Shown here one piece after another: positions 25,620 through 33,619 of a stretch of DNA of 64,000 nucleotides (positions are counted from its first letter, which is position 1; every line of letters begins with the position of its first letter). Position numbers and translations under genes: made by a program. Source of the stretch: Colimorpha_A sp045543555 (GTDB taxonomy: Bacteria > Bacillota > Clostridia > Oscillospirales > CAG-272). The DNA is taken from assembly GCA_045543555.1 (NCBI GenBank), contig JAZQMQ010000025.1, positions 1 through 64,000 on the forward strand, written 5' to 3'. The notes beneath the pieces are model-generated. The model was not told where the DNA came from, made no database searches, and was given only the letters and a program-made list of their open reading frames with translations.

Positions 25620-26486
25620 TTATACACCCTTGTCCTTGTCGTAAACGTCGTACTCGTCCCAAATGGTCTCAAGCCGCGCGAATACGTTTTGAAGCTCTGT
25701 CTTTTTCTTTCTTGCAATATCAACGATGAGTGCGTTTATTATCGAAAGAGGAGCGACGAGCGAATCGACAAAGGAAGCCATATCACTCTTTGCATACAGC
25801 GCGGAATCTGCGTGTGCGGCGATTGGGGAAAGAGACGAGTCGGTAAGCGCAACTATATGGGCTCCCTGCATATGTGCAAATTCCACCGCGCTTATGATTC
25901 TCTTTGAATAGCGGGGGAAGCTTATTGCAATAATAACGTCGTCTTTGGTTACCCGTAAAAGCTGCTCGAATATTTCAGATCCGCTTGTTGTTTGTACAAG
26001 AGTAACGTTATCGAACATAAAACGGAAATTGAAGGCTATAAATGATGCAAGAGAAGCGCTTGAGCGCATACCGATTATATATATTCTCTTTGCCTTTACG
26101 ATGGCGTCGGATGCGCGGGTAAAATCCTCGCGGCTGATAGTGTCGAGAGTGGACCTTATCTTTGCCATATCGGAATTAAGAACGCTCTCAAGCACGTCGC
26201 CTTCGCCGATACGGTCGTTGGTTACCTCCATACGCTGAACCGACGTAAGACGGATTCGTATAAGCTCCTGAAGTGCCACCTGAAGTTCGGGATATCCTTC
26301 GTATCCGAGGGCTGTTGCGAAACGCACGACCGTGCTTTCACTCACTCCCGTTACCTCGCCCAAACGTGATGCGGTGAGAAACGCCGCCTTATCGTAACTT
26401 GTGAGAATATAATTTCCAATTGCCTTTTGTCCCTTTGAAAATTCGGGAAGAGCCGCTTTAATTCTGTCGAGAAGATCGTTTTTCAT
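25620..26486 (-). CDS. MurR/RpiR-family transcriptional regulator
   Basis: 288 residues from the ATG with AAAGGA; the longer frame to 26600 has no signal. The N-terminal HTH (residues 1-80) contains TASRLGEVTGVSESTVVRFATALGYEGYPELQ. A SIS domain from about 125 (IYIIGMRSSASLAS, IAISFPRYSKR, IVALTDSSLSPIA) would bind a sugar phosphate. Such proteins regulate catabolism of amino sugars or other sugars. It forms a two-gene unit with the flavoprotein, with no gap between them. The operator and ligand are unknown. Confidence 0.88.
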   Translation of the reverse strand: MKNDLLDRIKAALPEFSKGQKAIGNYILTSYDKAAFLTASRLGEVTGVSESTVVRFATALGYEGYPELQVALQELIRIRLTSVQRMEVTNDRIGEGDVLESVLNSDMAKIRSTLDTISREDFTRASDAIVKAKRIYIIGMRSSASLASFIAFNFRFMFDNVTLVQTTSGSEIFEQLLRVTKDDVIIAISFPRYSKRIISAVEFAHMQGAHIVALTDSSLSPIAAHADSALYAKSDMASFVDSLVAPLSIINALIVDIARKKKTELQNVFARLETIWDEYDVYDKDKGV

Positions 26487-26670
26487 ATTTTTTCCTTTCA
26501 AAAATGAAGCTTTTGCGGGGTAAAAATGCAGTCCGTTCTCCAAAATGACCTTGATTTCCTCCGAAAGAAGCAAAGAAAGAGCACGCCGCAGCTTTTGCAA
26601 GTCCGACGTACTTTTCCTTCATTTACTGTTTCTATTATAAACCCGATCTTAAAATTTGTCAAGATTATTT

Positions 26671-27540
26671 TTATATCGTAAAATCGGGAATAAAGCTTTC
26701 CTTTGCCGATGATCCGTCCTGAATGAACGCGTTTTCAATCCCAATGCTTTTTGCATACTCAACCACCGACCGATATTCGTCCTCACTCAGCCTTCGGTCG
26801 AGGGGAGGTGACATATTCGGCATGGGTGTGTACTGACTCATAATGCTTATTACGATGCTGTTACCGTACTCTTTTTGCAGATATTCAAGCACCCGCATCG
26901 AGTCGTCGGTGTGTGATGGGAGAATGAGATGGCGCACGATAACACCCTTTACCATCATTCCGTCGCTGTCGTAGACCGCGTCGCCCCTTTGATTTACCAT
27001 TTCGTACAGCGCCTTTTTCGCCACCTCGGGATAGTCGGGGGCGGAGGAATATTTCCGTCCAAGCTCGGGATCCATATATTTGAAATCGGGCATATATACG
27101 CCGATATATCCGCGCAGGCTTCTGACCGTCTCCGCCTTTTCATAACCTCCGCAGTTATAAACGGTAGGCAGATACAGGCCTCTCTCCCAAGCAATATCGA
27201 GTGATCTTTTTATCTGCTCCGACCACGGAGACGGAGTGACCAGATTGATGTTCGACACGCCCTTACCTTGCAGGTCAAGGTAAATATCCGCAAGTGACGA
27301 CGGGGTATGCACCTGCCCTGCTCCACCTCTGCTTATCTTTGAATTCTGGCAGAACACACATCGCAGATTGCAGCCCGAAAAAAACACCGTTCCCGAACCG
27401 TTTTTACCGCAAATGCAGGGCTCCTCCCACATATGAGGCGCGGCACGGCACACGACAGGATCTTCACCCGCTCCGCAAAAGCCTATTTTACCGTTTTCAC
27501 GGTCAGCTCCACATTCTCTTGGGCATAAGCTGCACAGCAT
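26671..27540 (-). CDS. Radical SAM protein, PflA-like (COG1313 type)
   Basis: 289 residues. An N-terminal Cys motif (CSLCPREC, GFCGAG) precedes the radical SAM cluster motif GCNLRCVFCQN near residue 55. LPTVYNCGGYE and VYMPDFKYMDP in the middle and VISIMSQYTPMP near 232 are typical of the group annotated as putative pyruvate formate-lyase activating enzyme (YjcL/COG1313). No glycyl radical enzyme is nearby, so the substrate is unknown. The extra N-terminal cysteines could bind a second metal site. Confidence 0.8.
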   Translation of the reverse strand: MLCSLCPRECGADRENGKIGFCGAGEDPVVCRAAPHMWEEPCICGKNGSGTVFFSGCNLRCVFCQNSKISRGGAGQVHTPSSLADIYLDLQGKGVSNINLVTPSPWSEQIKRSLDIAWERGLYLPTVYNCGGYEKAETVRSLRGYIGVYMPDFKYMDPELGRKYSSAPDYPEVAKKALYEMVNQRGDAVYDSDGMMVKGVIVRHLILPSHTDDSMRVLEYLQKEYGNSIVISIMSQYTPMPNMSPPLDRRLSEDEYRSVVEYAKSIGIENAFIQDGSSAKESFIPDFTI

Positions 27541-27625
27541 AATATCCGCCCCCCTTTACTTTATAAATTTATTATAACAGATGATGCGGGTTATTTCAAC
27601 TCCGAGTTTTAACAAGGGGAACGTT

Positions 27626-27868
27626 TTATTTTCGCAACGAAATACCGTCTTTTGCCCCAATCATCATCACTATTCCCAAAATGATATGTAAAGAGGCGCA
27701 GAGCACTATCTCCTCAACCCCCCTTGAAAGATAGTCACCATATCCTATAATATTTCTCTTCGTTATAATGCTTCTTGCTATAAGAAGCCACGCACCTGCT
27801 CCGAGGCAGGATACAAGTCCCATAAACAGCACGGTCAGGTATGATACTTCAATTTTTATCTTTTTCAT
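27626..27868 (-). CDS. Small two-helix membrane protein
   Basis: 80 residues with two hydrophobic segments (about 9-31 and 53-73) and charged ends, KKIK at the N-terminus and LRK at the C-terminus. AAGGAAGGTG precedes the ATG. A TATAAT lies upstream on the minus strand. No family recognised. Confidence 0.6.
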   Translation of the reverse strand: MKKIKIEVSYLTVLFMGLVSCLGAGAWLLIARSIITKRNIIGYGDYLSRGVEEIVLCASLHIILGIVMMIGAKDGISLRK

Positions 27869-27956
27869 TATATCACCTTCCTTCCATAACGATTATACCT
27901 TACTTTGATCCTTTTGTCATTGCAAAAAATTAGGCAAAAACGGAAGCGTAAGGAAA

Positions 27957-27985
27957 TTGACATATTCTAATCCGTGTGCTATAAT
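27957..27985 (+). promoter_or_regulatory. Consensus sigma-A promoter
   Basis: TTGACA, 17-bp spacer, TATAAT; perfect consensus, 25 bp before the start of the methyltransferase gene. Confidence 0.85.
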
Positions 27986-28009
27986 GAAAGGAACGAAAGA
28001 GGTGAAAAT

Positions 28010-29053
28010 ATGATCGATCTCTGGCAAAGCCTAAAAAATACCGATAAACCCATCGTCCTCTACGGTACGGGCGACGGCGCGGATAAAATAATCGACGTCC
28101 TTGGACGCAAGGGCATAAAATGGGACGGCGTATTTGCCTCCGACGGATTTGTGCGAAGCAGGATTTTCAGAGAAAAGCCCGTCCTTTCATACAAGGACGC
28201 CGTCAAGACCTTCGGTGAAGACATGATAATCCTGATCGCATTCGGCTCGTCGCTTCCCGACGTTATCGAAAGATTTTTTGCTTTAGCCTCAAAGCATGAG
28301 GTATATGCCCCCGACGTCCCCGTTGCGGGCGGTGATCTTTTCGATATCGATTTTTACGAAAAAAATCTTAAAAGCATTGAGGCCGCACGTACTCTTTTTG
28401 CCGACGAGCGCTCCAAAGCCCTTTACGACGATATGATAATGGCAAAGCTGAGCGGTAAGCTCGAATATCTTTCCCGCGGACTGTCCGGTAACGACGAGAT
28501 CCTCGATATTCTCGGCGCCGACGGGTTTGAATATACCCTCGATCTCGGCGCTTATAACGGCGATACCGCACTTCAGCTCGTTGATCGCTGTCCAAAGCTT
28601 AAAACCGTAATCGCAGTTGAGCCGGACGAGAGAAATTTCAAAAAGCTATGCTTCAATACTACCATGACACGTAAGGTTGAGCCTCATTTCAACGCCGCTT
28701 GGGACAAAAAAGAGGTGCTTACCTTCACCAAGGGCGGCGGCAGAGGTATTCACCGCAAGGGAGGAACCAAAACCGTTGAGGTTATGGGATTGCCCGCAGA
28801 CGAGCTGCTTGAAGGAAGAAAGCCCGATTACGTAAAAATAGATGTCGAGGGCGAGGAACGAAACGCTATTCTCGGCTGTTCGAAATCGATCGTTACTCAC
28901 TCCCCCGCGCTCCGTATCGCACTCTACCACAAGAGCGCCGATATTTTTGAGATCCCCCTGATGATACATACGCTTAATCCCTCCTACTCCCTCCGTCTGT
29001 CACGCACCCCGTCCTTTCCCGCGTGGGATATCGATCTGATAGCAACGAGGTGA
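28010..29053 (+). CDS. FkbM-family methyltransferase
   Basis: 347 residues from the ATG after AGAGGTG; the frame from 27974 overlaps the -10 element. Residues 15-115 resemble an N-terminal Rossmann-like domain (VLYGTGDGADKIID). The SAM-binding FkbM domain starts near 178 with YTLDLGAYNGDTALQL, then VIAVEPDERNFKKL and YVKIDVEGEERNAILG near 280, the FkbM hallmark. Such enzymes O-methylate sugars or other small molecules, often in surface polysaccharide or natural product loci. Neighbours give no pathway clue. Confidence 0.82.
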   Translation: MIDLWQSLKNTDKPIVLYGTGDGADKIIDVLGRKGIKWDGVFASDGFVRSRIFREKPVLSYKDAVKTFGEDMIILIAFGSSLPDVIERFFALASKHEVYAPDVPVAGGDLFDIDFYEKNLKSIEAARTLFADERSKALYDDMIMAKLSGKLEYLSRGLSGNDEILDILGADGFEYTLDLGAYNGDTALQLVDRCPKLKTVIAVEPDERNFKKLCFNTTMTRKVEPHFNAAWDKKEVLTFTKGGGRGIHRKGGTKTVEVMGLPADELLEGRKPDYVKIDVEGEERNAILGCSKSIVTHSPALRIALYHKSADIFEIPLMIHTLNPSYSLRLSRTPSFPAWDIDLIATR

Positions 29054-29064
29054 TTGCGGGCTTC

Positions 29065-29134
29065 ACCAAGAACCTTTTTGAAAAAAGGTTCTTGGAACTC
29101 CAAAAACCTTTACTGGCGGAAATGGAATTTCCGC
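29065..29134. repeat. Double-hairpin dispersed repeat, copy 3
   Basis: Hairpin A (CCAAGAACCTTTTT/AAAAAGGTTCTTGG), linker CCAAAAACCTTTACTGG, hairpin B (CGGAAATGGAATTTCCG). It starts 12 bp after the methyltransferase stop and can end its transcript. Confidence 0.75.
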
Positions 29135-29200
29135 AAAAGACTTAATTAATTTATCTGATCATATCATATTCCAAAATATAACGCAGACTTTGTCTTATAT

Positions 29201-29276
29201 CCGCGGAAATGTAATTTCCGTTTTTCAAAGTTTTTGAAGGGTATGGGAAACTTTTTAAAAAGTTTCCCGAAAAACA
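29201..29276. repeat. Double-hairpin dispersed repeat, copy 4 (inverted)
   Basis: Hairpin B (CGGAAATGTAATTTCCG), linker CAAAGTTTTTGAAGG, hairpin A (GGGAAACTTTTT/AAAAAGTTTCCC). It faces copy 3 head to head across about 65 bp of AT-rich DNA and stops five bases before the helicase ATG. Confidence 0.75.
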
Positions 29277-29280
29277 AAAA

Positions 29281-31479
29281 ATGAACGTATTTGAAAAATT
29301 TGCGCCGTTTATACAGGATTATATATACTCTCACGGTTGGGAGGAGCTTCGCGACGTTCAGGTAAGAGCCGCGGAGGTGCTTTTTGACGGCAGAAGCAAC
29401 CTGATAATAGCCTCACCAACTGCATCGGGCAAGACAGAAGCCGCGCTTTTCCCGATCTTGTCTATACTCAGCTCCGACGAGCCTCAATCGGTTGGTGCGC
29501 TGTACGTTGCGCCGTTAAAAAGCCTTATAAACGACCAATTTGAGCGACTGAGTGAGGTTCTTGATCTTAGCGGCATCCCCGTATATCACTGGCACGGAGA
29601 CGTTGCCGCATCCCACAAAAGCAAGGTCCTCAGAGAGCCCAAGGGAATTCTTCAGATCACGCCCGAATCTCTTGAAAGCATGCTCATGAACCGCAGCAAC
29701 GATATTCCGCGTCTTTTTGGGGGTCTTCGCTTCATAATACTCGATGAAATACACACCCTGACCGGCTCCGACAGGGGAAATCAGATACTTTGTCAGCTAA
29801 GCAGAATTTCCCACCTTATCGGTCACGATCCCGTTCGCATTGGCCTTTCCGCCACCGTAGGAGACATCGAGGCCGCTGCGCGCTGGCTTGGTGCCGGCTC
29901 ACCCCGTCCCACAGAAAGCATAAACGTTCCCGACGCAAGAACCAGATGGCGTTTGGGAATGGAGCATTTCTTCATCGACAACAGCGGCGATAACGATTCG
30001 GCGGCAGATATGCCCGAAAATGAGAAATACATCCCTCTCGACCACGGATTTGAATACATTTACGATTGCTCAAAAAACAAAAAATGCCTTATCTTCTCAA
30101 ATTCCCGTGAGGAGACCGAATATCTCACCGCAACTCTGCGTCAGATAGCAGACCGGCGGGACGAAGAGGACGTTTTCCAGATACATCACGGCAACCTGTC
30201 CGCGTCAATACGCGAGGAGGCAGAGGCTAAGCTCAAGAACGAGGACATCCGCACGGTCACCTGCGCCACGGTAACGCTGGAATTGGGCATCGACATCGGG
30301 CGTCTTCAGAGAATAATTCAGCTTGAATCACCCCACTCGGTATCAAGCCTTCTTCAAAGACTCGGCAGATCCGGCAGACGAGGAGATCCCCCCGAAATGA
30401 TGATGGTCTTCAGAGAGGAGGACCATCTTCCGAACACCCCCCTGCCGCAGCTTATTCCGTGGGAGCTTATACGAGCTATCGCAATTGTTCAGCTATATCT
30501 TGAGGAAAGATTTATCGAGCCTCCGACGGTGAGAAATCTGCCCTTCAGCCTGCTGTTCCAGCAAACCGTCAGCATCCTCGCGTCAAGCGGCGAGCTGAAA
30601 GCCAAGGAGCTTGCGGAAAAGGTACTTTCCCTGCCCCCGTTTGCCCACGTTTCCCCCGAGGATTACAAGCTTTTGCTCCTTTCGATGCTGAATAACGATT
30701 ATCTGGAAATGACCGAAGAAAAAGGGCTTATCATCGGACTTAAGGGCGAAAGGCTTATAAGCAGCTTCAAATTTTACGCTGTATTCAAGGACAGCGAGGA
30801 CTTCACGGTGCGTTGCGGCTCGGACGAGATAGGCACCATTACCACTCCGCCCCCCGTTGGAGACAGATTTGCCCTTGCCGGTCGCGTTTGGGAGGTCGAG
30901 GAGCTTGACGTTCAGAGAAAGCTCATCTACTGCAAGCAGGTAAAAGGAAAAATGGAGGTATCGTGGCCCGGCGACTATGGCGAGATCCACACCAAGATAT
31001 TGAAAAGAATGAAAGAGGTGCTGGAGGAGGATACCGTTTATCCCTACCTCAAGGAAAATGCAAAAAAGCGTCTCGACACCGCCCGACACGTTGCAAAAAA
31101 CACCGGAATGCTTGAAAAAAGCATCGTCCACCTTGGCGGATATACTTGGTGCCTGTTCCCTTGGCTCGGAACACGCTCCTTCCGTACACTGCGCAAATAT
31201 TTAGCCAAGCACGGAGGACGCTTCGGACTTTCAAATCTTGAATTTGAGGGCTGCTTCTATATGACCTTCCGCCTCGAAAACGGTGACGGCGAAAGCTTTA
31301 TGCGATTCTTGAAAAAGAAGATATTAACAGAGGGAATCGATAAAAGCTCCCTCGTTTCACCAAACGAATGTCCCGTATTTGAAAAATACGACGACCGTAT
31401 TCCCTCCGAGCTTCTGCGTAAGGCGTACGTGAGTGACCGCCTGCGTTCCGATGAGATAATAGCACTTTTTGAGGAATGA
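29281..31479 (+). CDS. Lhr-like DEAD/DEAH-box helicase
   Basis: 732 residues. SF2 helicase motifs in order: Q-motif region GWEELRDVQ, motif I ASPTASGKTEAA near residue 42, APLKSLINDQ, motif II LDEIH near 158, motif III LSATVGD, HHGNLSASIREEAE, ATVTLELGIDIG and motif VI QRLGRSGRRG near 365. A winged-helix and Lhr C-terminal region follow. It is about half the length of Mycobacterium Lhr and matches the shorter Lhr-core form, thought to act in DNA repair. Oddly, no Shine-Dalgarno precedes the ATG: the preceding bases belong to a repeat. No better in-frame start is visible. Confidence 0.85.
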   Translation: MNVFEKFAPFIQDYIYSHGWEELRDVQVRAAEVLFDGRSNLIIASPTASGKTEAALFPILSILSSDEPQSVGALYVAPLKSLINDQFERLSEVLDLSGIPVYHWHGDVAASHKSKVLREPKGILQITPESLESMLMNRSNDIPRLFGGLRFIILDEIHTLTGSDRGNQILCQLSRISHLIGHDPVRIGLSATVGDIEAAARWLGAGSPRPTESINVPDARTRWRLGMEHFFIDNSGDNDSAADMPENEKYIPLDHGFEYIYDCSKNKKCLIFSNSREETEYLTATLRQIADRRDEEDVFQIHHGNLSASIREEAEAKLKNEDIRTVTCATVTLELGIDIGRLQRIIQLESPHSVSSLLQRLGRSGRRGDPPEMMMVFREEDHLPNTPLPQLIPWELIRAIAIVQLYLEERFIEPPTVRNLPFSLLFQQTVSILASSGELKAKELAEKVLSLPPFAHVSPEDYKLLLLSMLNNDYLEMTEEKGLIIGLKGERLISSFKFYAVFKDSEDFTVRCGSDEIGTITTPPPVGDRFALAGRVWEVEELDVQRKLIYCKQVKGKMEVSWPGDYGEIHTKILKRMKEVLEEDTVYPYLKENAKKRLDTARHVAKNTGMLEKSIVHLGGYTWCLFPWLGTRSFRTLRKYLAKHGGRFGLSNLEFEGCFYMTFRLENGDGESFMRFLKKKILTEGIDKSSLVSPNECPVFEKYDDRIPSELLRKAYVSDRLRSDEIIALFEE

Positions 31480-31485
31480 AAATAC

Positions 31486-31530
31486 GATCAAACAGCCTTC
31501 TCCCGAGCGGAGAAGGCTGTTTGATCGTTT
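31486..31530 (+). terminator. Terminator of helicase gene
   Basis: CGATCAAACAGCCTTCTC pairs perfectly with GAGAAGGCTGTTTGATCG, eight bases past the stop codon. Confidence 0.85.
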
Positions 31531-31535
31531 AAGCT

Positions 31536-32054
31536 TTATTTATTGTCGGATTTCTTTATGTCATATCTTATGATTGGGGTACCTATGGACACCATGGTCA
31601 TAATGTCGCCTATGGCAGAGCCGTAAGCTCCGCTGATCAGGTTATACGCAAACCAGAAGGGTGAGACGAGAAAGGATATCATTCTTATGATCCTCTCGTT
31701 TGAGAACCGGAACGCTCCGGTATGAAGCAAAACTCCCACCATGGGAAGCAGACTTACGGGGCTTTCATAAAGAGCTATGTCGCTGACGACTATAAGGAGG
31801 TTGACAGCTGTAATTACGGCCCGTGTATGCCTTTTGATAATACCCTTATCCTAGTTTTTCGCAAGTACCGATCACAATATTCCCACAACGTCGAGAACCG
31901 CGCCCTCGTATGCTCCGAGTATAACGTATTGAAGGACGTAAAGTGCACGGGAAACCGTGTTTACAGCGACGATCCCTTTGCGGTTTTTTATCTGATAGCT
32001 TAAAACAAAAGAGGCTACCGCCAAAGCTCCTATAATATTTGCGGGAATGTTCAT
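31536..32054 (-). pseudogene. YgjV-family membrane protein with two nonsense codons
   Basis: The minus-strand frame from ATG 32054 to 31536 encodes about 170 residues of a YgjV-like inner membrane protein: SYQIKNRKGIVAVNT, ALYVLQYVILGAYEGAVLDVVG, then ALYESPVSLLPMVGVLLHTGAF, SPFWFAYNLISGAYGS. The frame is intact except for TGA at 31872-31874 and TAG at 31851-31853. The second probably replaced a Lys or Gln codon. Both lie in one 24-bp stretch between two transmembrane segments. The family is of unknown function. With two independent stops and no frameshift the loss looks recent. Confidence 0.75.
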
Positions 32055-32150
32055 TTCTTATTTCCGTTTTTGTTTTTTATGATTAAATTTTATCACACGC
32101 ATCAGCTCTTGTCAATCGGGAGAATAATTGTTAACTTTTATTCCTTTGAC

Positions 32151-32179
32151 TTGACAGTGTATTTTACGCGTAGTATAAT
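32151..32179 (+). promoter_or_regulatory. Consensus sigma-A promoter of SPFH gene
   Basis: TTGACA, 17-bp spacer, TATAAT; perfect match to consensus, 35 bp before the start codon. Confidence 0.88.
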
Positions 32180-32214
32180 AAAATCAGAAATATATTACTG
32201 GGAGGTACATAAAA

Positions 32215-33267
32215 ATGCAAATTGGATTACTGATAGGCGGAGTTCTTGCTGTTCTTGCAGCTATAGGCGCGGGAATTGCGGTTCTTTCGTTTAAAAACGG
32301 AAAGCGTGCAGGCGTTACTGCGGGAATTGCGGTAGCTTTAGTGTTCGTTCTTCTCCTTGTGCTCGTCCCCTCCAGCTTCCATACCGTTCAGTCGGGTGAG
32401 ATCGCTGTAGTTAAGGTTCTCGGAGAGGCAAAGAACGTAAGAACAGCGGGCACCTACTTCGATTTCTGGCTCACAAACACCTACGATATATACGACGCGA
32501 AGGTTCAGAATATGGAGATCGCAACTCAGGCATACTCCAAGGACGCACAGACAATGGGCGTTAATATGACCGTACAGTACAAGATCGATACCTCGAAGGC
32601 TATCGAAATCGCAAATCAGTACGGCTCGATGGAGATCCTTGCAAACCGTATCGAGAGCATTGCAACCGAGAAGGCAAAGGCAACCCTTTCCTCTTATTCC
32701 GCAATGCAGATCATCGAAACCCGTTCAACAATATCTCCTACCGTTGAGCAGATTATCAAGGACGCGGTAAACGACGAATACTGTGTTGATATCGTTGCTG
32801 TAGTTCTGACAAATATCGATTTCTCCGACGCGTTTGAGAAGACCGTTGAGGATAAGATGATCGCAGAGCAGGAAAAGCTTAAGGCTGAATATGAAAAGGA
32901 GACCGCGATCGTTAACGCAGAGAAGGAACTTGAGGTTGCAAAGCTCGCAGCGCAGGCTGTTCTTGAGCAGGCAAAGGCAGACGCTCAGGCACAGATCGAG
33001 GTGGCTAACGCAGAGGCTGAGGCTATACGCCTTAAGTCCATCGAGGTCGCAAGAGCTCTTGGATTTAACATAACCGAAACCACCGTAACCGACGAAGAAG
33101 GACTCGAATCGATCAAGTATGAGATCGACTTCACAGGAAAGACCGATAAAGAGGCCGAGCTTATTACCGAGTATCTGAAGTACGCCGATTACCTCGCAAA
33201 ATGGGACGGAAAGCTCCCCTCCGTTATGACGGGAGACTCCGCAACCATTATGATCCCCACACCTTAA
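32215..33267 (+). CDS. SPFH/prohibitin-family membrane protein
   Basis: 350 residues. Two hydrophobic segments (about 4-24 and 33-52) anchor the N-terminus. The SPFH/prohibitin domain covers about 58-215 (TVQSGEIAVVKVLGEAKNV, TMGVNMTVQYKIDTSKA, AFEKTVEDKMIAEQ). An Ala/Glu/Lys-rich coiled coil follows (about 210-275), as in prohibitins and flotillins, which form ring-shaped membrane scaffolds. GGGAGG precedes the ATG. A strong promoter and terminator make it monocistronic. No NfeD partner is adjacent, which separates it from classical flotillin operons. Confidence 0.85.
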   Translation: MQIGLLIGGVLAVLAAIGAGIAVLSFKNGKRAGVTAGIAVALVFVLLLVLVPSSFHTVQSGEIAVVKVLGEAKNVRTAGTYFDFWLTNTYDIYDAKVQNMEIATQAYSKDAQTMGVNMTVQYKIDTSKAIEIANQYGSMEILANRIESIATEKAKATLSSYSAMQIIETRSTISPTVEQIIKDAVNDEYCVDIVAVVLTNIDFSDAFEKTVEDKMIAEQEKLKAEYEKETAIVNAEKELEVAKLAAQAVLEQAKADAQAQIEVANAEAEAIRLKSIEVARALGFNITETTVTDEEGLESIKYEIDFTGKTDKEAELITEYLKYADYLAKWDGKLPSVMTGDSATIMIPTP

Positions 33268-33273
33268 AATACG

Positions 33274-33314
33274 ATCGGGGCAGAGAATTTAAGTTCTCTG
33301 CCCCGATTTTTGTT
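33274..33314 (+). terminator. Terminator of SPFH gene
   Basis: ATCGGGGCAGAGAA/TTCTCTGCCCCGAT stem followed by five T. Confidence 0.9.
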
Positions 33315-33415
33315 CTGTGAATGTATATTAGTCAAGCTCTCTGAAATTTTGAATCTGTTTAAGCGTGTTTTGTTGCCGGTTACGAGGACTGACGGTCTTG
33401 TTATCGGCAATTATT

Positions 33416-33619
33416 TTAAGACAGTACTTTATATCCCGCATCTGTGATTGCGGAAATTATATATTTATTGGCGACTTCCTTCGACATTTTGACAGTAACG
33501 GTGCCTTCCTTATGGCTTGCGATGGCTTCCGTTACGTTTTTGATGCTTTCGACAGCTTTTTTTACGTGCGCTTCGCAGTGCGGGCACATCATTCCCTCAA
33601 CCTTAAATGTTTTTTCCAT
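33416..33619 (-). other. Possible internal CopZ-like start within copA
   Basis: The last 67 codons of copA begin at an in-frame ATG (minus strand, 33619) preceded by AAAGGAAGAAATAATT, a plausible Shine-Dalgarno. Translation from here would yield a free 67-residue copper chaperone with the CxxC motif MMCPHC. Inference only: it could equally be just the linker codons of the fusion. Confidence 0.4.

Noticed and set aside
12601..31874. TGA recoded as an amino acid
   Set aside because: In-frame TGA occurs in two damaged genes, but TGA is the normal stop of several intact ones (for example at 12048 and 37140), and one of the damaged genes also has TAG.
33329..33415. Short coding-like stretch after copA on the minus strand (NKTVSPRNRQQNTLKQ)
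   Set aside because: Fewer than 30 codons without start signal or recognisable family; it could not be supported as a gene remnant.
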